This document shows, piece by piece, positions 1 through 12,748 of a stretch of 64,000 nt of DNA. The translations under genes were made by a program, and so were the position numbers. This stretch comes from Nepenthes gracilis. Taxonomy: Eukaryota > Streptophyta > Magnoliopsida > Caryophyllales > Nepenthaceae. Where the stretch lies: assembly GCA_033239525.1 (NCBI GenBank), contig BSYO01000035.1, positions 4,748,627 through 4,812,626 of the forward strand, in the 5' to 3' direction. The number at the start of each line of letters is the position of its first letter. The stretch's first letter is position 1. The notes under the pieces were generated by a model that worked only from the letters and a program-made list of their open reading frames with translations, was not told the origin of the DNA and did no database searches.

Positions 1-97
1 TATATTCAATACCGATATGGCAACAATCATTATCGATACGACTACAACCGATATCGATATGATTGCAACCAATACCAATACTGATATTTTCATCTAT
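1..97. mobile_element. GATATCG-rich MITE-like element, cut by window edge
   Basis: The sequence is dense in degenerate CGATATGG / ACCGATATCGATATG words and closes with GATATTTTCATCTATCC. That ending resembles the right ends of the copies at 4092-4243 and 46447-46763. The left end lies outside the window. Membership in the family is an inference from the shared word composition and the shared end. Confidence 0.4.
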
Positions 98-1361
98 CCG
101 AACTCCACTAATTAGTCTTTCAAGTTATTTCCATTGGACATGGTCAATAATTGATTCTTGGGGCAAATGTGCTCATAAAATAGCAGTAGCTACATCTGAT
201 GAATTTATTGACATTTAAATACCCATAATTATTTTAAAACACATGATGGTCCATCCATCCAAAGCATATCCGTCACACAGCTAAAGAACCTTGTTAAGAC
301 AAAATCCTAAGCAATTATGTCACGATCATGTTGCGTATTATAGATTTTGATAACAAAGCTTTAGAAAATTTGGAAAAAGAAAGAAATTAAAGCATATATG
401 AGGTATATTTTCACTTCTCATAAAGCCAAAGATGAAAACACTAACAGAATGCAATTCAGAACTAGACTGCACAAAATTCACATGTTTGTAAGTTGACACA
501 ATGCAGATTGGACATAGGAAGCCACTGTCAAGTATTTCCATATAGAACTGAATACAACATTGAAAGAACTAGACTTCTGTAATTAATTCATTTCAAACAA
601 ATCATAATTTCTAATACTATAGTTAAAGTTAATTTTTTGATGATCTCAAGTGCAAAATTCAGCTTCGCACATAAGTTTATCATGAACAAGCATACTCAAA
701 ACGCCATTCCATCATATGGATTCATACCAAGTATAATCTAATAGGCCTTTCATAATAAGTTGGCATCTTCTAGCTATCGCATTTGGAGGGAGAGGAATAG
801 GGCTATTTTGAAAATGAAAGCAGGACATCTTGAGTGCTATTAGGGACAAATTCTCCCCTTAAAAATTTAAAGCAGCACTTCAACCAAGAATTTATTTTCC
901 TGTCAGAGGATGTATTTGGTATGTGGGGTGTGTGTTTTGGATTTTAGATGTGTTTTTTCCTCTTGACAAGATGTAATTTCATTTATCAATTTTGAAGGTT
1001 TGTGCCATGCCCTAGCTCTTTGGGCTCCCTTATTGAGTTTTATAGTATACTAATAATAATGTTTGGGAGCCTGATCCTAGTATTTTTTTTTGGCTTCTAG
1101 TATACACATTGACTACTGACAAAAACAAATGTTTAATCTAGCATACCTTGCCAGCATATTCCAATGCAACAACAGCAAGTCACAGCCCGGTGACAGCACC
1201 AAGGTATAGAAAGCATATAGCTTCAACGATGAATTTCCACACACACAAAATCATTGCAGCCAAGATAAACAACAAAAGTTTTACATGAGTTCCACCCTTG
1301 GCTGAACAGCAGAAGGTTCCTCCCATTGATATAACTTTCCATAAAGCTTATGACAGCAGAG
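98..1361. other. 3' flank of the hAT-derived gene, no gene seen
   Basis: AT-rich sequence with no open frame that resembles a protein family. The 3' UTR of the minus-strand gene ending at 1362 should lie in its right-hand part. No RNA gene or complete repeat was recognised. Confidence 0.5.
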
Positions 1362-3803
1362 TTAATGTCTATCGATGATTGGCCACCATTTTTGGAACTC
1401 GGTCTCCTCTTGCGCATATGCTTCATCCACAATCCAGTCATCCATTGGATCAACTTCTGAAGCTTCGATTTTACACTTTTTGCGCACCTTGGAGTGCCTC
1501 AACTGCAGATTATAATGCACATATGCAAGGTCAATTAGCCGCTGCTGTTCTATAAGATTTCTTCCATTTGTCAGAAGCTTTTCGGCCAAATCCCTCCTCA
1601 GTCCATATGATTCAGCGCCATTACAGGTCTGGCTAAGAATTCTAATAGCAATCTTTTGAAGGTCAGGGCAATGACCTCCGAAACAGGACCACCATGCAGC
1701 TGCAGTTTTTTAAGAGTCTGATTAATGATTCATGGATGAAAATATCGCATCGGTATGGATATCACTCACGGGCATATCAATATCAGCTTTATTGGATCAT
1801 ACATATTAGTATCATATATATATATATTTAATTGGAACCTGAGGTGCAAATAACAGTGGTGTACTAGCCGATAATTTGTATATCAACTAAGATATTTCAA
1901 TATATTGCCGATATGCAACATATTGTAATTTTGTGGCATTATTAAAAAATATTGGTATTGGGGGAGAGGGGGCGATGCTGATATTTCATTCCATGTCAAG
2001 AACCACATCTTAATCAAATCACTAAACAAGATTACCATTACTACAAAACAAGAGGCCTACTTACAAACCTGGAGGAACATGATTTTGTTTGTCATCTTCG
2101 GTCCCCATTTTAAAACCACCATGGCAGCCACGGTAGACATTGAGCTGATGAGACACCAAGTCTTGGATAGCCTGATCTTCCACCATCCGGACAATTGTGA
2201 TCAACAACCCACCAACAACTTCAGTATCAGAATAGAAATCTTCAGTGTAATGAAAGCTTGGATTTAAGAAATACCCAGCGGCATGGAGGGGGCTATGAAG
2301 AAAGGTGTTCCATATTTCATCAATAATATTCCAAAATGGAATGTATTGAGTTTTTCTCATTCCAAGTTCCTGGCTAATAGTCTCCTTAACTTGATCCATT
2401 GTTTCATAAATGAATCCCATATAGGGCTTACCATCTTCATTAATCAACGATAAGACTCTAACCAGTGGAATTGCTGCTTTGACAGAAATAGTAACTTCAC
2501 CCCAAAAGGACTTATCACCCACCAAATGAGCCACTTTCTTTCCATCATTTTTTAATGCCCATGGAGAGTTCTGCCACTCTAGAGAGCCAAACATATCTTC
2601 CAAATTCTTCTTTTCCATTAACATGCTCTCTAATGTTAGGAAAGGCATGGCAGCCTTTATCTTAGAGGACTTAACTAAATCATAACCACCAATATGCCTC
2701 CTCATAAGCTTCAAAATTGAAGCACGGCTGTAAATAAATTTTGTTATAGCCTTAGCTTTGTCTATTGTCTGTCTAACCAATTCCAACATCCCAACCTTCT
2801 CTAACATGAGTGCCACACAATGGGTTGCACTCACTGTCCAAAACAGTGACCTATACTTCTCCATCAGCTGCTTTCCTACAGCTTCCATGCATTCTGATGT
2901 AGTGCATGAGATAACTTGAACAACATTCTGAATCCCCACCTCCTCTATAACACCTTCAAGTAATAATTTCAATGCATTATTATCAACCATTAAAGCGGAA
3001 ACATCTGCTGATCGAAGGTAAACTGGGCCCACAGGACAATCCACTATAAAGTTTATCAGGTTTCGACCCTTTTCATCAATCCATCCATCTAGCAAAATGC
3101 TACATCCAGTGCTTGGCCAGGACCGTCTGATATCCTTTACATAGTCTTGAATCTCGTTTAGCTCATGATCAAGAATCACTCCCTTGAGCTCTCGAGGGCT
3201 AGGGATATGACGCTTGATATCAATGCCAATGCGAGCAACCTCCATCATTTTTCGAAAGCTGTAAGTTTCAGCAGAATCAAAATCAATGCCATTCTCATAG
3301 AAAAATCTTCCGATGCATTTCTTAGTCAATGACAATGAGGAAATTTGACCTTCTCTGCTGGAGACAGTTCTTTCTGATGTTGATCTATTATAGTAATTAG
3401 AAGATATTGTAGCTAAACTATTTTTAGTAATAGAGTCAACAAAAGTACACTTTGTGCTCTTTGACCCACCACTCCGAGCATTTTCAGCTTTATTTCGCTT
3501 GACAACATTTCCTGTCCTGCTTGATGGGCAATCTCTTTTCAAAGGAAGGGCTAGTTGGTATAAGTCTACAATTTCATTCACATTTGCTGCTAATTTCACA
3601 TCAGATAAGCTATTTTTGAAAAATTCCCTCACTTCTGGCGGAGTATCTTGACATTCACCTACTTTTCCTCTGATACCCCCCAAGTGATGCAGTAAGCAGT
3701 TGAATCCCGCAACAATTTCACCACAATAGTTGCACTGAACTTTCTTGTTTTGCGGATCAAGAGCCATGCCATGGTTGTAAATATCTTTCGCTGCACTACT
3801 CAT
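1362..3803 (-). CDS. BED zinc finger / DUF659 / hAT C-terminal dimerisation protein (hAT-transposase-derived), two exons
   Basis: Exon 1 is 3803-2069 and exon 2 is 1699-1362, giving 690 codons. The intron (2068-1700) starts GTTTGT after CCAG and ends CTGCAG. Joining there is phase 1 and restores the frame directly into the hAT signature AAWWSCFGG. Domains seen: a BED-type finger near residues 24-51 (CNYC, then HHLGG and GEC), a basic linker, a DUF659-like block around WPSTGCSILLDGW, a helical hAT core, and the C-terminal dimerisation block with IAIRILSQTC and LAYVHYNLQL, followed by an acidic tail. Plant proteins of this architecture are transposase relatives, several of them apparently domesticated as nuclear DNA-binding proteins; no substrate can be named. 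The start ATG at 3803 is preferred because the in-frame extension up to 3899 is hydrophobic, low-complexity and unlike the family. TAAAG just before the start could be a 5' UTR intron acceptor. Confidence 0.85.
1700..2068 (-). other. Intron of the hAT-derived gene
   Basis: A 369-bp GT-AG intron placed by frame restoration. It contains the GATATCG-rich element at 1731-1995, so most of the intron is repeat DNA. Confidence 0.8.
1731..1995. mobile_element. GATATCG-rich MITE-like element in intron
   Basis: It begins CATGGATGAAAATATCG and ends GATATTTCATTCCATG, which is approximately an inverted repeat. The interior is rich in ATATTGCCGATATGC, ATATTGGTATTGG and a short (AT)n run. No flanking target duplication was found for this copy. 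Confidence 0.5.
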
Positions 3804-4091
3804 TGCCGTTGCCTTTATTTTGTTAAATAGGGAAAGGGGAAAAATAAGGAAAACAGGAAAATCAAGAAAAAAGTCAACAAGATTTAGGATAACATTCACT
3901 ATTCAAAGATATTTAATCCAAAACCAAAGTAGCAGGCCACATGAAACTATAGGAGCAAAATGAAAATTAATCTAGAAGTCCTCTGTGTTGTGAGACAGGT
4001 CTATTCATTTTCACAAGCCTAAAATATTGGGCAGATCCAAGAAAATCTTTAGCATTCTGTAACCACTCTTAGGGAGTAGGAGATGCTACAT
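3804..4091. other. Upstream sequence of hAT-derived gene, possible 5' UTR intron
   Basis: The minus-strand sequence just before the ATG is pyrimidine-rich and then AAAATAAAG, which would suit a 5' UTR intron acceptor about 9 nt before the start. No other coding potential. A transcript would be needed to prove the intron. Confidence 0.3.
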
Positions 4092-4243
4092 CAAGTGATA
4101 CCTATCAATATCAATCAGAATGTAAAATATTATGTACATCGATCGATATTTTAAATATCATAACATTGCCACAGTATTGGTGGATATTGGCATCAGGGGA
4201 CTAATACCGATACATATTAGATTATATATATTTCATTCCATGG
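4092..4243. mobile_element. GATATCG-rich MITE-like element with 7-bp target duplication
   Basis: This copy is bounded by a perfect direct repeat GCTACAT at 4085-4091 and 4244-4250. The interior includes CATCGATCGATATT, ATATTGGCATC and TAATACCGATACAT, and the right end is TATATTTCATTCCATGG, nearly the same as the copy at 1731-1995. A 7-bp target duplication with no coding capacity fits a non-autonomous DNA transposon. Confidence 0.55.
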
Positions 4244-4969
4244 GCTACATAGAACCATTCCCAAAGTCCTCAAGAGTGTAGGGGATTGTGCACACAGTAT
4301 AGCAAACGCTGCCCAGTAATTTCCCAAAATTTATCATACAGAACAACGTTATGAATATTTTCATTCCTTCTATCCAGTGGGATTTGCAGAATTCCATTAT
4401 CAGCATGTTGCATTACATTTTAGTGAAGAATTTCTACCCCATGCAAAATAAGAAAAACTGGAACAATAAATTATTAAAAGAAATGGGGTGTAGTTATCCT
4501 CTGACAGTACAGGCTGCTAAATCCAATCCACCAAGCATACCAATTAACAAATATAAACTCTCATCAACTTGAGTAAAATAACAGAAGTCCAAGTAAGAAA
4601 TATTCTAGGATCTAATCATACAGAAGTAACAGAGTTGATAGATTTGCTAAGGAATGTTTCCAGTTTAAAGGCTTAACAAATTGGAAATCAAATAGTTAAC
4701 ACAAAATTCTGAAAAAAAAAAAAATCTCTATCACAATCGTCAATTTAAACCCCCAAAAATGAGTTTACATTGGAAACTCAACAACAAGAACAATAGATCG
4801 ATGTGAATAACAATCTGGGTCGGCTACATAATCCTCTTACACCATCAAATCCATTTTTTCAACAACAAATCCAAGTATTTCTAGGTTAACAACTGTAAAC
4901 ACAAAAAACCCTTTCCCCCCTTCTTATATAGTCATCTTACACAGTATCACAAAAAAAAAGTGCCATCTC

Positions 4970-4990
4970 AGAGAGAGAGAGAGAGAGAGA
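4970..4990. repeat. (GA)n microsatellite
   Basis: An uninterrupted AG/GA run about 21 bases long. On the minus strand it lies upstream of the hAT-derived gene as a CT-rich tract, a common feature of plant 5' leaders. Confidence 0.9.
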
Positions 4991-5293
4991 CTAACCAAAA
5001 GGATTCAGAACTCAGAAGGATGGATGAAAAAGGACTTAGGCTAGTAGTTAAGTGAACCGTTTAGGTCTTTTGCTCGTCGAATCCCGCGAATGTTTAATAA
5101 GCAGGTGGTCATCTTGCCCACCGGCAAACAGCACCCTCTCTCTCTCTATTTTCTGTGCCGGATGCTCAGTGTTTTTGTAGGATTTGCCGTCCTGTGCTGC
5201 CAACAACCAAAAATCTTCACCCCCTTTTGTCTGCTTTAAACCTCGAAGAAATAAGATGAGTTGAATCTTTTCTCCGTTGTTGCACTTTCTGCT

Positions 5294-5302
5294 CTATAAA
5301 AG
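5294..5302 (+). promoter_or_regulatory. TATA-box-like motif
   Basis: CTATAAAAG sits inside the near-palindrome AGCTCTATAAAAGAGCTC. On the plus strand it precedes a pyrimidine-rich leader and an ATG at 5342 that opens only a short frame of about 26 codons, so no plus-strand gene is established. It could equally serve the divergent hAT-derived gene. Weak, motif only. Confidence 0.25.
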
Positions 5303-5342
5303 AGCTCTGAATTTCTCCCTTTCTCCTCTGAATTTCTTGCTA

Positions 5343-8300
5343 TGCGCTATTTGGACTTATCCGCCATCAACAATTGGGTGAGTCATTCTCATGACTACAA
5401 TTGGTTGTATATACTTGTTTAAATTTATTGTAATAATGTGTGATTTTTACGCGAGCTTTATAAAGTGACAGAATTTTTGTGCGCTCAAGGTATACTATGC
5501 TTGTAAATGGAGTGATATTTAAATATTATTTAATTGTATCTTGCATTTGACAATTGATTGTTTTTATGAATATGACTATTAAGAGGATGACAGGGAGGGA
5601 GTCTACTACTAGTAAGCTACGAGATTATGATAATGAATATGATAATTTGATTTTCTTTTATGAATATGATTTTTGTAATGTTAAAGTCTTTAAATTATAA
5701 TAATTATAATTAATTAAATTAATATAATTAAAATTAATATTAAAAAATATAAAAAAATTAAATTAAAAAAGTTATAATTAGATAAATTGAATTTGAATCT
5801 GATATGTGCCTGAATTTGAGCTTGAACGTGAACAGACTTAACGGGTGCTCGAGTCCAAAAAATAACATCTTATCTGAAGTACGCTCAAGCTCTGATTTCC
5901 ATAGGGATGGAGCTTGGTGCACATGAAATTGGTGTTCGAGTGCCAGACTATTATATAAAAGCACCTGAGCTCATTTTCTGTTATTTTTTAGGCGATTTTT
6001 AGAGTTAGAGAGAAAACTGAGGAGAAGAGAGCTAAGAAGAAAGAAAAAGCCAAGAGACTCAAATTTGAGATAAATCAAGTCAAGATTGAGTAAATTCAAG
6101 TTAAGATCAGTGTACTCTAAATCCTTTTTTCTCTTATAACTTTTCTTTATCAAATCTTCTAGGCATTTATTATTCCAATACTTATCCAAGTTGTAATTTT
6201 GAGGTATAAATATTTGTCTTTGGCATGCATGTTCATTTTTTTGTGATTTTATAGTAAAATTTCATAGGAACTCATGCCTAAATTCATGTACCATGCAAAC
6301 ATATTTTGAATTCTACATTTTTGTTACATGCATGGTTTAAATTTTAGAGTTATAGCCCCTACATGTATAATTTCATGAACAACCCTCTTGAATGTTTAAA
6401 AGGCTAAGTATATGTTCTGAAAATTCAAGTAAGTTCTCTGTATAGGTGTTAAATATATTAAATTATGTTAAAGTTTTATACCAAAAGCTGAAATTCTATA
6501 TTTATGTTGATTTTCTTATTTCTAGTTGCTGAATTTATTACTTAAATGTTCATTTCATATCTTAATTTTGTACATACACTTTCACATGTTTTAAACTATC
6601 AATTATATGTTGAATACAATCTAAAAATGCACACAGATTTCCTACATGTGAAGTATATGAAATGAAATACAAAAATTCTTCCAACCATGCTGATTTTGTT
6701 TAATTTTTGTTGTTCTTCATACTTTAAATTCGTACAATAGCTTATGCATATTCTAAATCACCAAATACATGTTTTATGGAAGTTGAAAATGTATAGATGT
6801 TGATATTTAAAGTTTAAAATTTAACATGCATACTATTTTATAAGTTGCTATTGAATTCTACATTTTCTTACTGTTTTTACTGCATTTCTTACTGAATTTT
6901 GAACTCCCCATGCCTCAATTTTAAATAGTAGTCCACTTACGCTTTAAACTATAATATATATGTCATGAATAAACTGAAAAATGTGCGCAATTTAAGTCAC
7001 AAGATCTAGATATTTTTATACAAATTAATTTTTGTAAACTGTTGTTAAATTCTACAATTGTATGGCAAATTTCATACACCACCTGGAAAATTCAGCATGT
7101 TATATGTGAAATTACAATTTGGCTTGAATTGTACATAATGAACAGATTTGTCATGTCATGAAAATATAGAATTATAGTTGAAAACTCTATAATTATGATA
7201 AGAAATAATGATTCATTCTCCAAAATGATAAAAATTAAGAATTATGAATCAAAGTGTAAAGTTTTCCTAAGTTAAATATTGAACCATGGATTATGTTCAA
7301 CGGATAGTATATTTTGACATACATTTATATATTATAGTGGTATATCGATTTTTGACCCTATCATCTGTGGAAAAAAAAAAAGCGTCATTTGACTTTATTT
7401 ATAGGATGATATGTAGACCCACATCTGGATCTTGAAAAGGAGTGTATGGTTTTTGGTTATATGAAAACATACACAACCCGATTTTCGATTGTCCACTCCT
7501 TTAGGGGGTAAAGTTTACCGACCCTGATCTCTAAAGAAAAATAAGAATTTATCTATATTTTGATAATAAAAAGGTAATAAAGATAAAATGATAAAAATTT
7601 AAGAATGTTTTTATAAAATGTCTCCGCATAATATTCATATATTTTCATCCAATCATATTTTATAGTCCATTCCAATATGTTTTAAATGCTAATACATATC
7701 CATTTATATATTATGTGCCTTACTATACTTTTAACTTACTCTCTTATTATTTTATTAACTTCTCAGATGAGGTGCACAAGTCCTTATTAAGCGATTAGAA
7801 TTGAAGGATTAAGAGGATATGAAGAATTTAGATTGTTATATTTATGGATGATTCATATTGTTAAATATTTTTGGATATCGTTTAATATATCGATGTGCTG
7901 TATTTTAGTTTATATTTAAGTTTCGGCCATCAATTTGTGATATATTTGGTCTTTAGGCAACGTTTAGATGTCTAAATTGATATTCTATGATGTGCAATAT
8001 CGGTTAATATATTAGTATAGACATGGACAACTTATGATTTATTATGATGTATTTGGTTGATGTTGTTAAGTCTGAATAGCAAGTACAATGTCCACAAATG
8101 ATATGTAGGTTAAGAGATTATGTTATTATGGTCTTATGATAGCTTCAAATTGTCCTGATGAATAACTGTCTATTATCAGATTATAGTTTATGATTTATTT
8201 TCGTAAAATTATATACTCTGATTATATTTTTGGACAAGTATTACTTCTTACGTAAGATTTAATGTTACATTTTCGGTCGGCGTCAGAGCCACATGGGACG

Positions 8301-9067
8301 TGGCATATTTGGGTCATGTGTATGTTTTAAATATATTTATTTTTGATCGGTTGATGTGTTAACATGCAATTTATACCCAAAAGTTAACTAATTGATGAAT
8401 TAATATGATCATAATTTGGTTAATATTAATTACATGATCGAAATTTGGGACATGGTAACTTCTTTAGATGATAATGATAAATTGTTGAAACCAATCTTCT
8501 AGATCTTTTGATTTCAAGATTTGTAATTTTTTTTTTTTAATTCTAATGTGACATTTGAGTTTAATTTTGGGTAGCACATATCTAAATATGTGTGTAATCT
8601 ATGATCAAGTATTAAAGTTAGCTAATTTGATAAAGATTAAAAATAATTTTATTTTTTTAATATAATTAAAAGGTACTAGACAGTTTATATTTTATTATTT
8701 TGAGTCATTTTAGATTTTTACTAAGTGTTGGTTTGATATTTCAATCAAATTAAATTTGGTTTTCCTTCTAAGCTAGTGGCATGTAAGGTCCTATTGGAGC
8801 AAGGGATTCCCATTGCTTAGCCTCATTCAAAATCCTATTCGAATGGAGAACTTTTCAAAAATGTGTAGTTTGAGTTCCCATTTGAATGTGGGACTTCCAA
8901 AAGCTCATGATTTAGTTTTTGTTTGTGGCTGTATTTGAACAATAATTTCTTCTGATATGAGACATTTTTTTATTGAGAATTGTCACCAAATTAAGTTGCC
9001 CAATTGCCAAATTCAATGTCAATAATGAGAGGTTAATCACGCGAATTACCACATTCATTTTAGTTAA
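5343..9067. other. AT-rich intergenic DNA, no gene recognised
   Basis: About 3.7 kb with frequent stops in all frames. The ORFs here are AT-rich and have no family signature. A stretch near 8280 (GGCGTCAGAGCCACATGG) and another near 7410-7530 are less AT-rich and look like pieces of old non-coding repeats, but no termini or target duplications were identified. Confidence 0.5.
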
Positions 9068-9281
9068 GATTCGATTTTGATAAATGAAAGCTTTATAAAT
9101 ATCATGAGTACTTTGTGTGATATTTTCTACTAAAAATTTTCTAAGAGAAATGAGAGAGAATGAGATAGATTAAAGATTCGATCTTGATAAATGAAAGTTT
9201 TATAAATATTGTGGGTGCTTTGTGTGGTATTTCCTACTAAAAATTTTCTAAGAGAAATGAGAGAGAATGAGATAAATCAAA
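9068..9281. repeat. Tandem duplication, 107-bp period, two units
   Basis: Two adjacent copies start GATTCGATTTTGATAAATG (9068) and GATTCGATCTTGATAAATG (9175). Both contain CTACTAAAAATTTTCTAAG and end in GAGAGAATGAGATA. They differ by a modest number of substitutions, so this is a simple local duplication. Confidence 0.85.
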
Positions 9282-9936
9282 GGAGGAAGAGTAAGAAGAT
9301 AAATAGCTACCTTGTAGAAGATACACTCTTGGACTTTCTTGAATATCTTTGTAAGTTGAGTTCTAAATTTCATAGTCATTTTATTTTTTAAATAAAAATA
9401 TGAGGGTATCTGCATAAAGCATCCATGCACATGAATTATACTATTCTTTTGAGTTTTATTTGCATGCATGGCCAAATCCCCTTCATTTGCTAAACTTTCT
9501 GAGAAAGTAAGCACAAATTCTTATTTGTTTGACAAATAAGACACCAAATGCACCTAGTTAGTGGTATAATGTTAAAGATTATCAATAAATTTTATTGTTA
9601 TATTGCTTAGGATGTCAAAATCAAGGAATTACCTTCATACCATCATTGGAGGAAATGATGTTCATAAGGATGGAGTATTATCATGTAATAACAAGTAACA
9701 AACATTCTATAGTAGTAGAAGAAAGAAATATCAAACACCAAGAATGATTAATCATGGGAGTTATTTTAATAAAGATAGGTAGAAGGGATATTGTTCCATA
9801 AATAAACTTAGTAGCTTGTAATGAGTGCATCAAATTAAGCAATAAATAAATTTGTATAAGTTTTCTATAATTCTTGTGAGGCTAGACCCCTTAATTCCCC
9901 TTTTCATGTATTTCATAAAAGTTTCATGAAATAAGA

Positions 9937-12035
9937 TGTTACGTCCGAAATTTAGCATGTCTAATAAATTATTATACATAAAATAAAAATATTTTAAACA
10001 TATCCGGGCATGACAAACCCAAAACAAAACAGGACCTAACAAAATAAAACCTAAATAGGACCTCATCGGATAACTATTCGAATAATATATATATATACAA
10101 CCTACTTAAATATATCGTAAGAGAGGCATCCAAATAAAATATCAACTCATATACATAATATATATATATATATATATATCCAACTATCCTTATTATACAA
10201 TCCAAAGACTTACTCTTTATTAATTACCAATATCTAAAATAAAACTTATAACAAACCCATCCAAATAATAAGAAAATGCAACCAATGCCAACTAAATCAT
10301 ATAAACATTAAACTTATTGGATCACGTGACGCCGCATCCAATCTCATCCGCCTCCTATAAAGAATTCCAATTCTCAACGAATCTAAAGAAATGAAAACGT
10401 GAATTGTAGATTTAGTAAGTACTAACATAACATGCACAAAACAATATATACAAATCAGATGAAGAGTTCAAAATCAAATATCAAAAGCATATAATAAATG
10501 CAAATTCAAATATCCTTCATCACACTAGAAACAGAAACACATATTAGAATGCCTTATTATATCTGAAGTAGAAACACATATCAGAAGTCTTATCATACCC
10601 AAAACAGAAACACATTAGAAGTCTTAACACACCCACATGACGAAGGCCACCGCACACTCACATAATGGAGAACAGAATCTAAATTTGCATATCATAACAA
10701 TTAAGTTTTAGGCAAGTAGCTCTAAGCCATCCCATAACATTACTATCAGCTCGGCTATATTAGTTCAACTATATTTTAAGTCTACAACTATTAATCATCT
10801 CATATTATTAGCCATCAACTTGACTATAGTTTAGGCCTGCAACTCTCGATAATTTCATATCATTGGCTATCAACTTGACTACATTTTAAGCCTGTAGTTC
10901 TCGGTTATCATATATCATTGGCTATCAGTCAAACTACATTTTAGACCTATAATTCTTGGCTATCATATATTAACTTACTAGGGCTTCGGATCGCCATGGA
11001 CTCACACATGCAACAACCCACCAGGTCTCAAATCTCGCCCATTGTCTATACAATATACTACTATAAAATATGCATGCAGAACATATCAGATGATGAAATA
11101 AATTAGAGATAGGGCGAGAAGATACGTGTCTCGACTTTATTCCAAACAGATTTGTCAAAAGGATACTTAAAGGTACCAAACTGCGCACTTCTCTATCCTC
11201 AACCGCGCGTGCCCGTCTCTCTCTTTCCTCCCTCCTTTCTGCCGAGCGCTAGGTTCTCCTTTGACCGACCGCCACCTAGCTCGGCATGGCGACGTGGACC
11301 ACGGAATAGCAACTCTAAAGCGGTTTTCGGTAGTGGCTGATGGTGGTGATTCTAGCGATAGTAGTGAACTGACGGTACATACAAGCATCACCTCGCCATC
11401 ACCCTACTTCGACCCTTTTCTCCTCTTCTTCCTTTTCTCCTTCTCCCTCTTTGAACTACCACCACCTCTTCTCCTCTCTTGTCTTTCTTCTTCTCCTTCT
11501 CCTCCCATGAGCCAAAGCTGAAGCAGAATTTGACATCTCAATCAAATCCGACCAATTCTCCTCAAAATTGGCACATGCAAACAAGGATTTGACATCAATA
11601 AAGAGAAATGAAGGATTTACTCGCTTCAATTTTGTGCATTTCTTTTAGTGATGGCAGTGACACTCTATTCGGCTCGCACACATCTCCTTTCCTCTATCCA
11701 TGCCATTGCATTTCTCAAATGATGGCCAGTGACACGGTCTCCTCGCTACGACACTCCCGCGCCACCTTCCTCATTCGCCGACAATCGGCCGCTATGCCTC
11801 CCACACTGCCTTCCCTTTCCTCCTTCCTTCTTCTCCCTCTCTTTCTTTCCTTTCTTTTCTTTTATTTCTTTCCTTTCTTACTTTCTTTCTCTACTGAGTT
11901 GCCCGACACTCTTATAATTATATATAATAAATATAATATAATAATAATAATATTATTATTATTTTCTTTTTTCCTTAAAATCCATTGTCCTTAAAATAAA
12001 TCTACTAGAGATTTAGAATATTATATAAGAATAGG
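9937..12035 (-). mobile_element. Solo-LTR-like element, family A copy 1
   Basis: The left end is TGTTACGTCCGAAATTTAGC. The same ordered blocks occur in the element at 48008-50112: CAGGACCTAA, GACCTCATC, ATATCGTAAG followed by GGCATCCAAATA, a GC-rich CT-repeat block after TCTCGACTTTAT, and a pyrimidine-rich then AT-rich end with TTAGAATATTA. No gag or pol sequence is inside, and no second copy lies nearby to pair as an LTR. This suggests a solo LTR, probably of a long-LTR retrotransposon on the minus strand, or a non-coding element. The right end is approximate. Confidence 0.45.
10157..10179. repeat. (TA)n microsatellite
   Basis: A pure TA run inside the solo-LTR-like element, with a second shorter one at about 10084-10098. 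Confidence 0.85.
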
Positions 12036-12748
12036 ATCATACGCATACAAAGTATAAAACTCTTTAATTATGAAAATATCACATACATAAGTATTTGAAA
12101 TAATAAATATTTATAAAGATTAAAAAGAACAACGACAAGAGAAAGAGAGGTTTAAATACATTTACCTTGAGTTTGAAATTACTAAAAATATCCTAAATTT
12201 TAATTGGATTCTCCTTCTCTAACATTCTCTCTCTCTTTTCTCTTTATTTCTTCTCTTTTTTTCTCTTCTATCCAAAATAAGGTAAAAATGACTAAAAATC
12301 GATTGAGAAGCCTTATGTAGAAAATTGGTGTATGTACGTCTGTCAAGGGCTACTAAGACAGAAATCGTACATTACACGAACGTCTATTAGACATGCATTA
12401 GGTGTATGTATTTTGTCACTAATATACATGTGTATTTCTTCGGTATACATTGGGCATGGCATATGTGCCTAAAATATGCACGAACGTCCCAAAAATATTT
12501 AATAGGCATGTTCTTATTGTCCAAAATATGTATGGATGCTCGACAAATACCGGTCCAACATTACTCAAGTTGATATGACCCGATTAGAATATTAATTTTG
12601 ATCCAAAACTTCATTTAACTTCAATATATTTATTAACTTTAATTAATTAATTAATATTAAAAATTAATTTAAGATCCATTTATTAAAGTATGAGATTTAA
12701 TGAGATAAATATATTTTTCTAATTAATATATAATATATGATTAGTTGG
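12036..12748. other. AT-rich spacer, nothing recognised
   Basis: No open frame with a recognisable family, no RNA gene and no clear repeat termini. It separates the solo-LTR-like element from the next LTR-like block. Confidence 0.5.

Noticed and set aside
3804..3899. In-frame N-terminal extension of the hAT-derived protein
   Set aside because: The extra 32 residues are hydrophobic and AT-driven, unlike family N-termini. The MSSAAKDIYNHG start just before the BED finger is more typical, and an acceptor-like TAAAG lies between them.
11608..11994. 128-codon plus-strand frame
   Set aside because: Low-complexity serine/leucine/phenylalanine from a CT-rich tract in the solo-LTR-like element; no domain.
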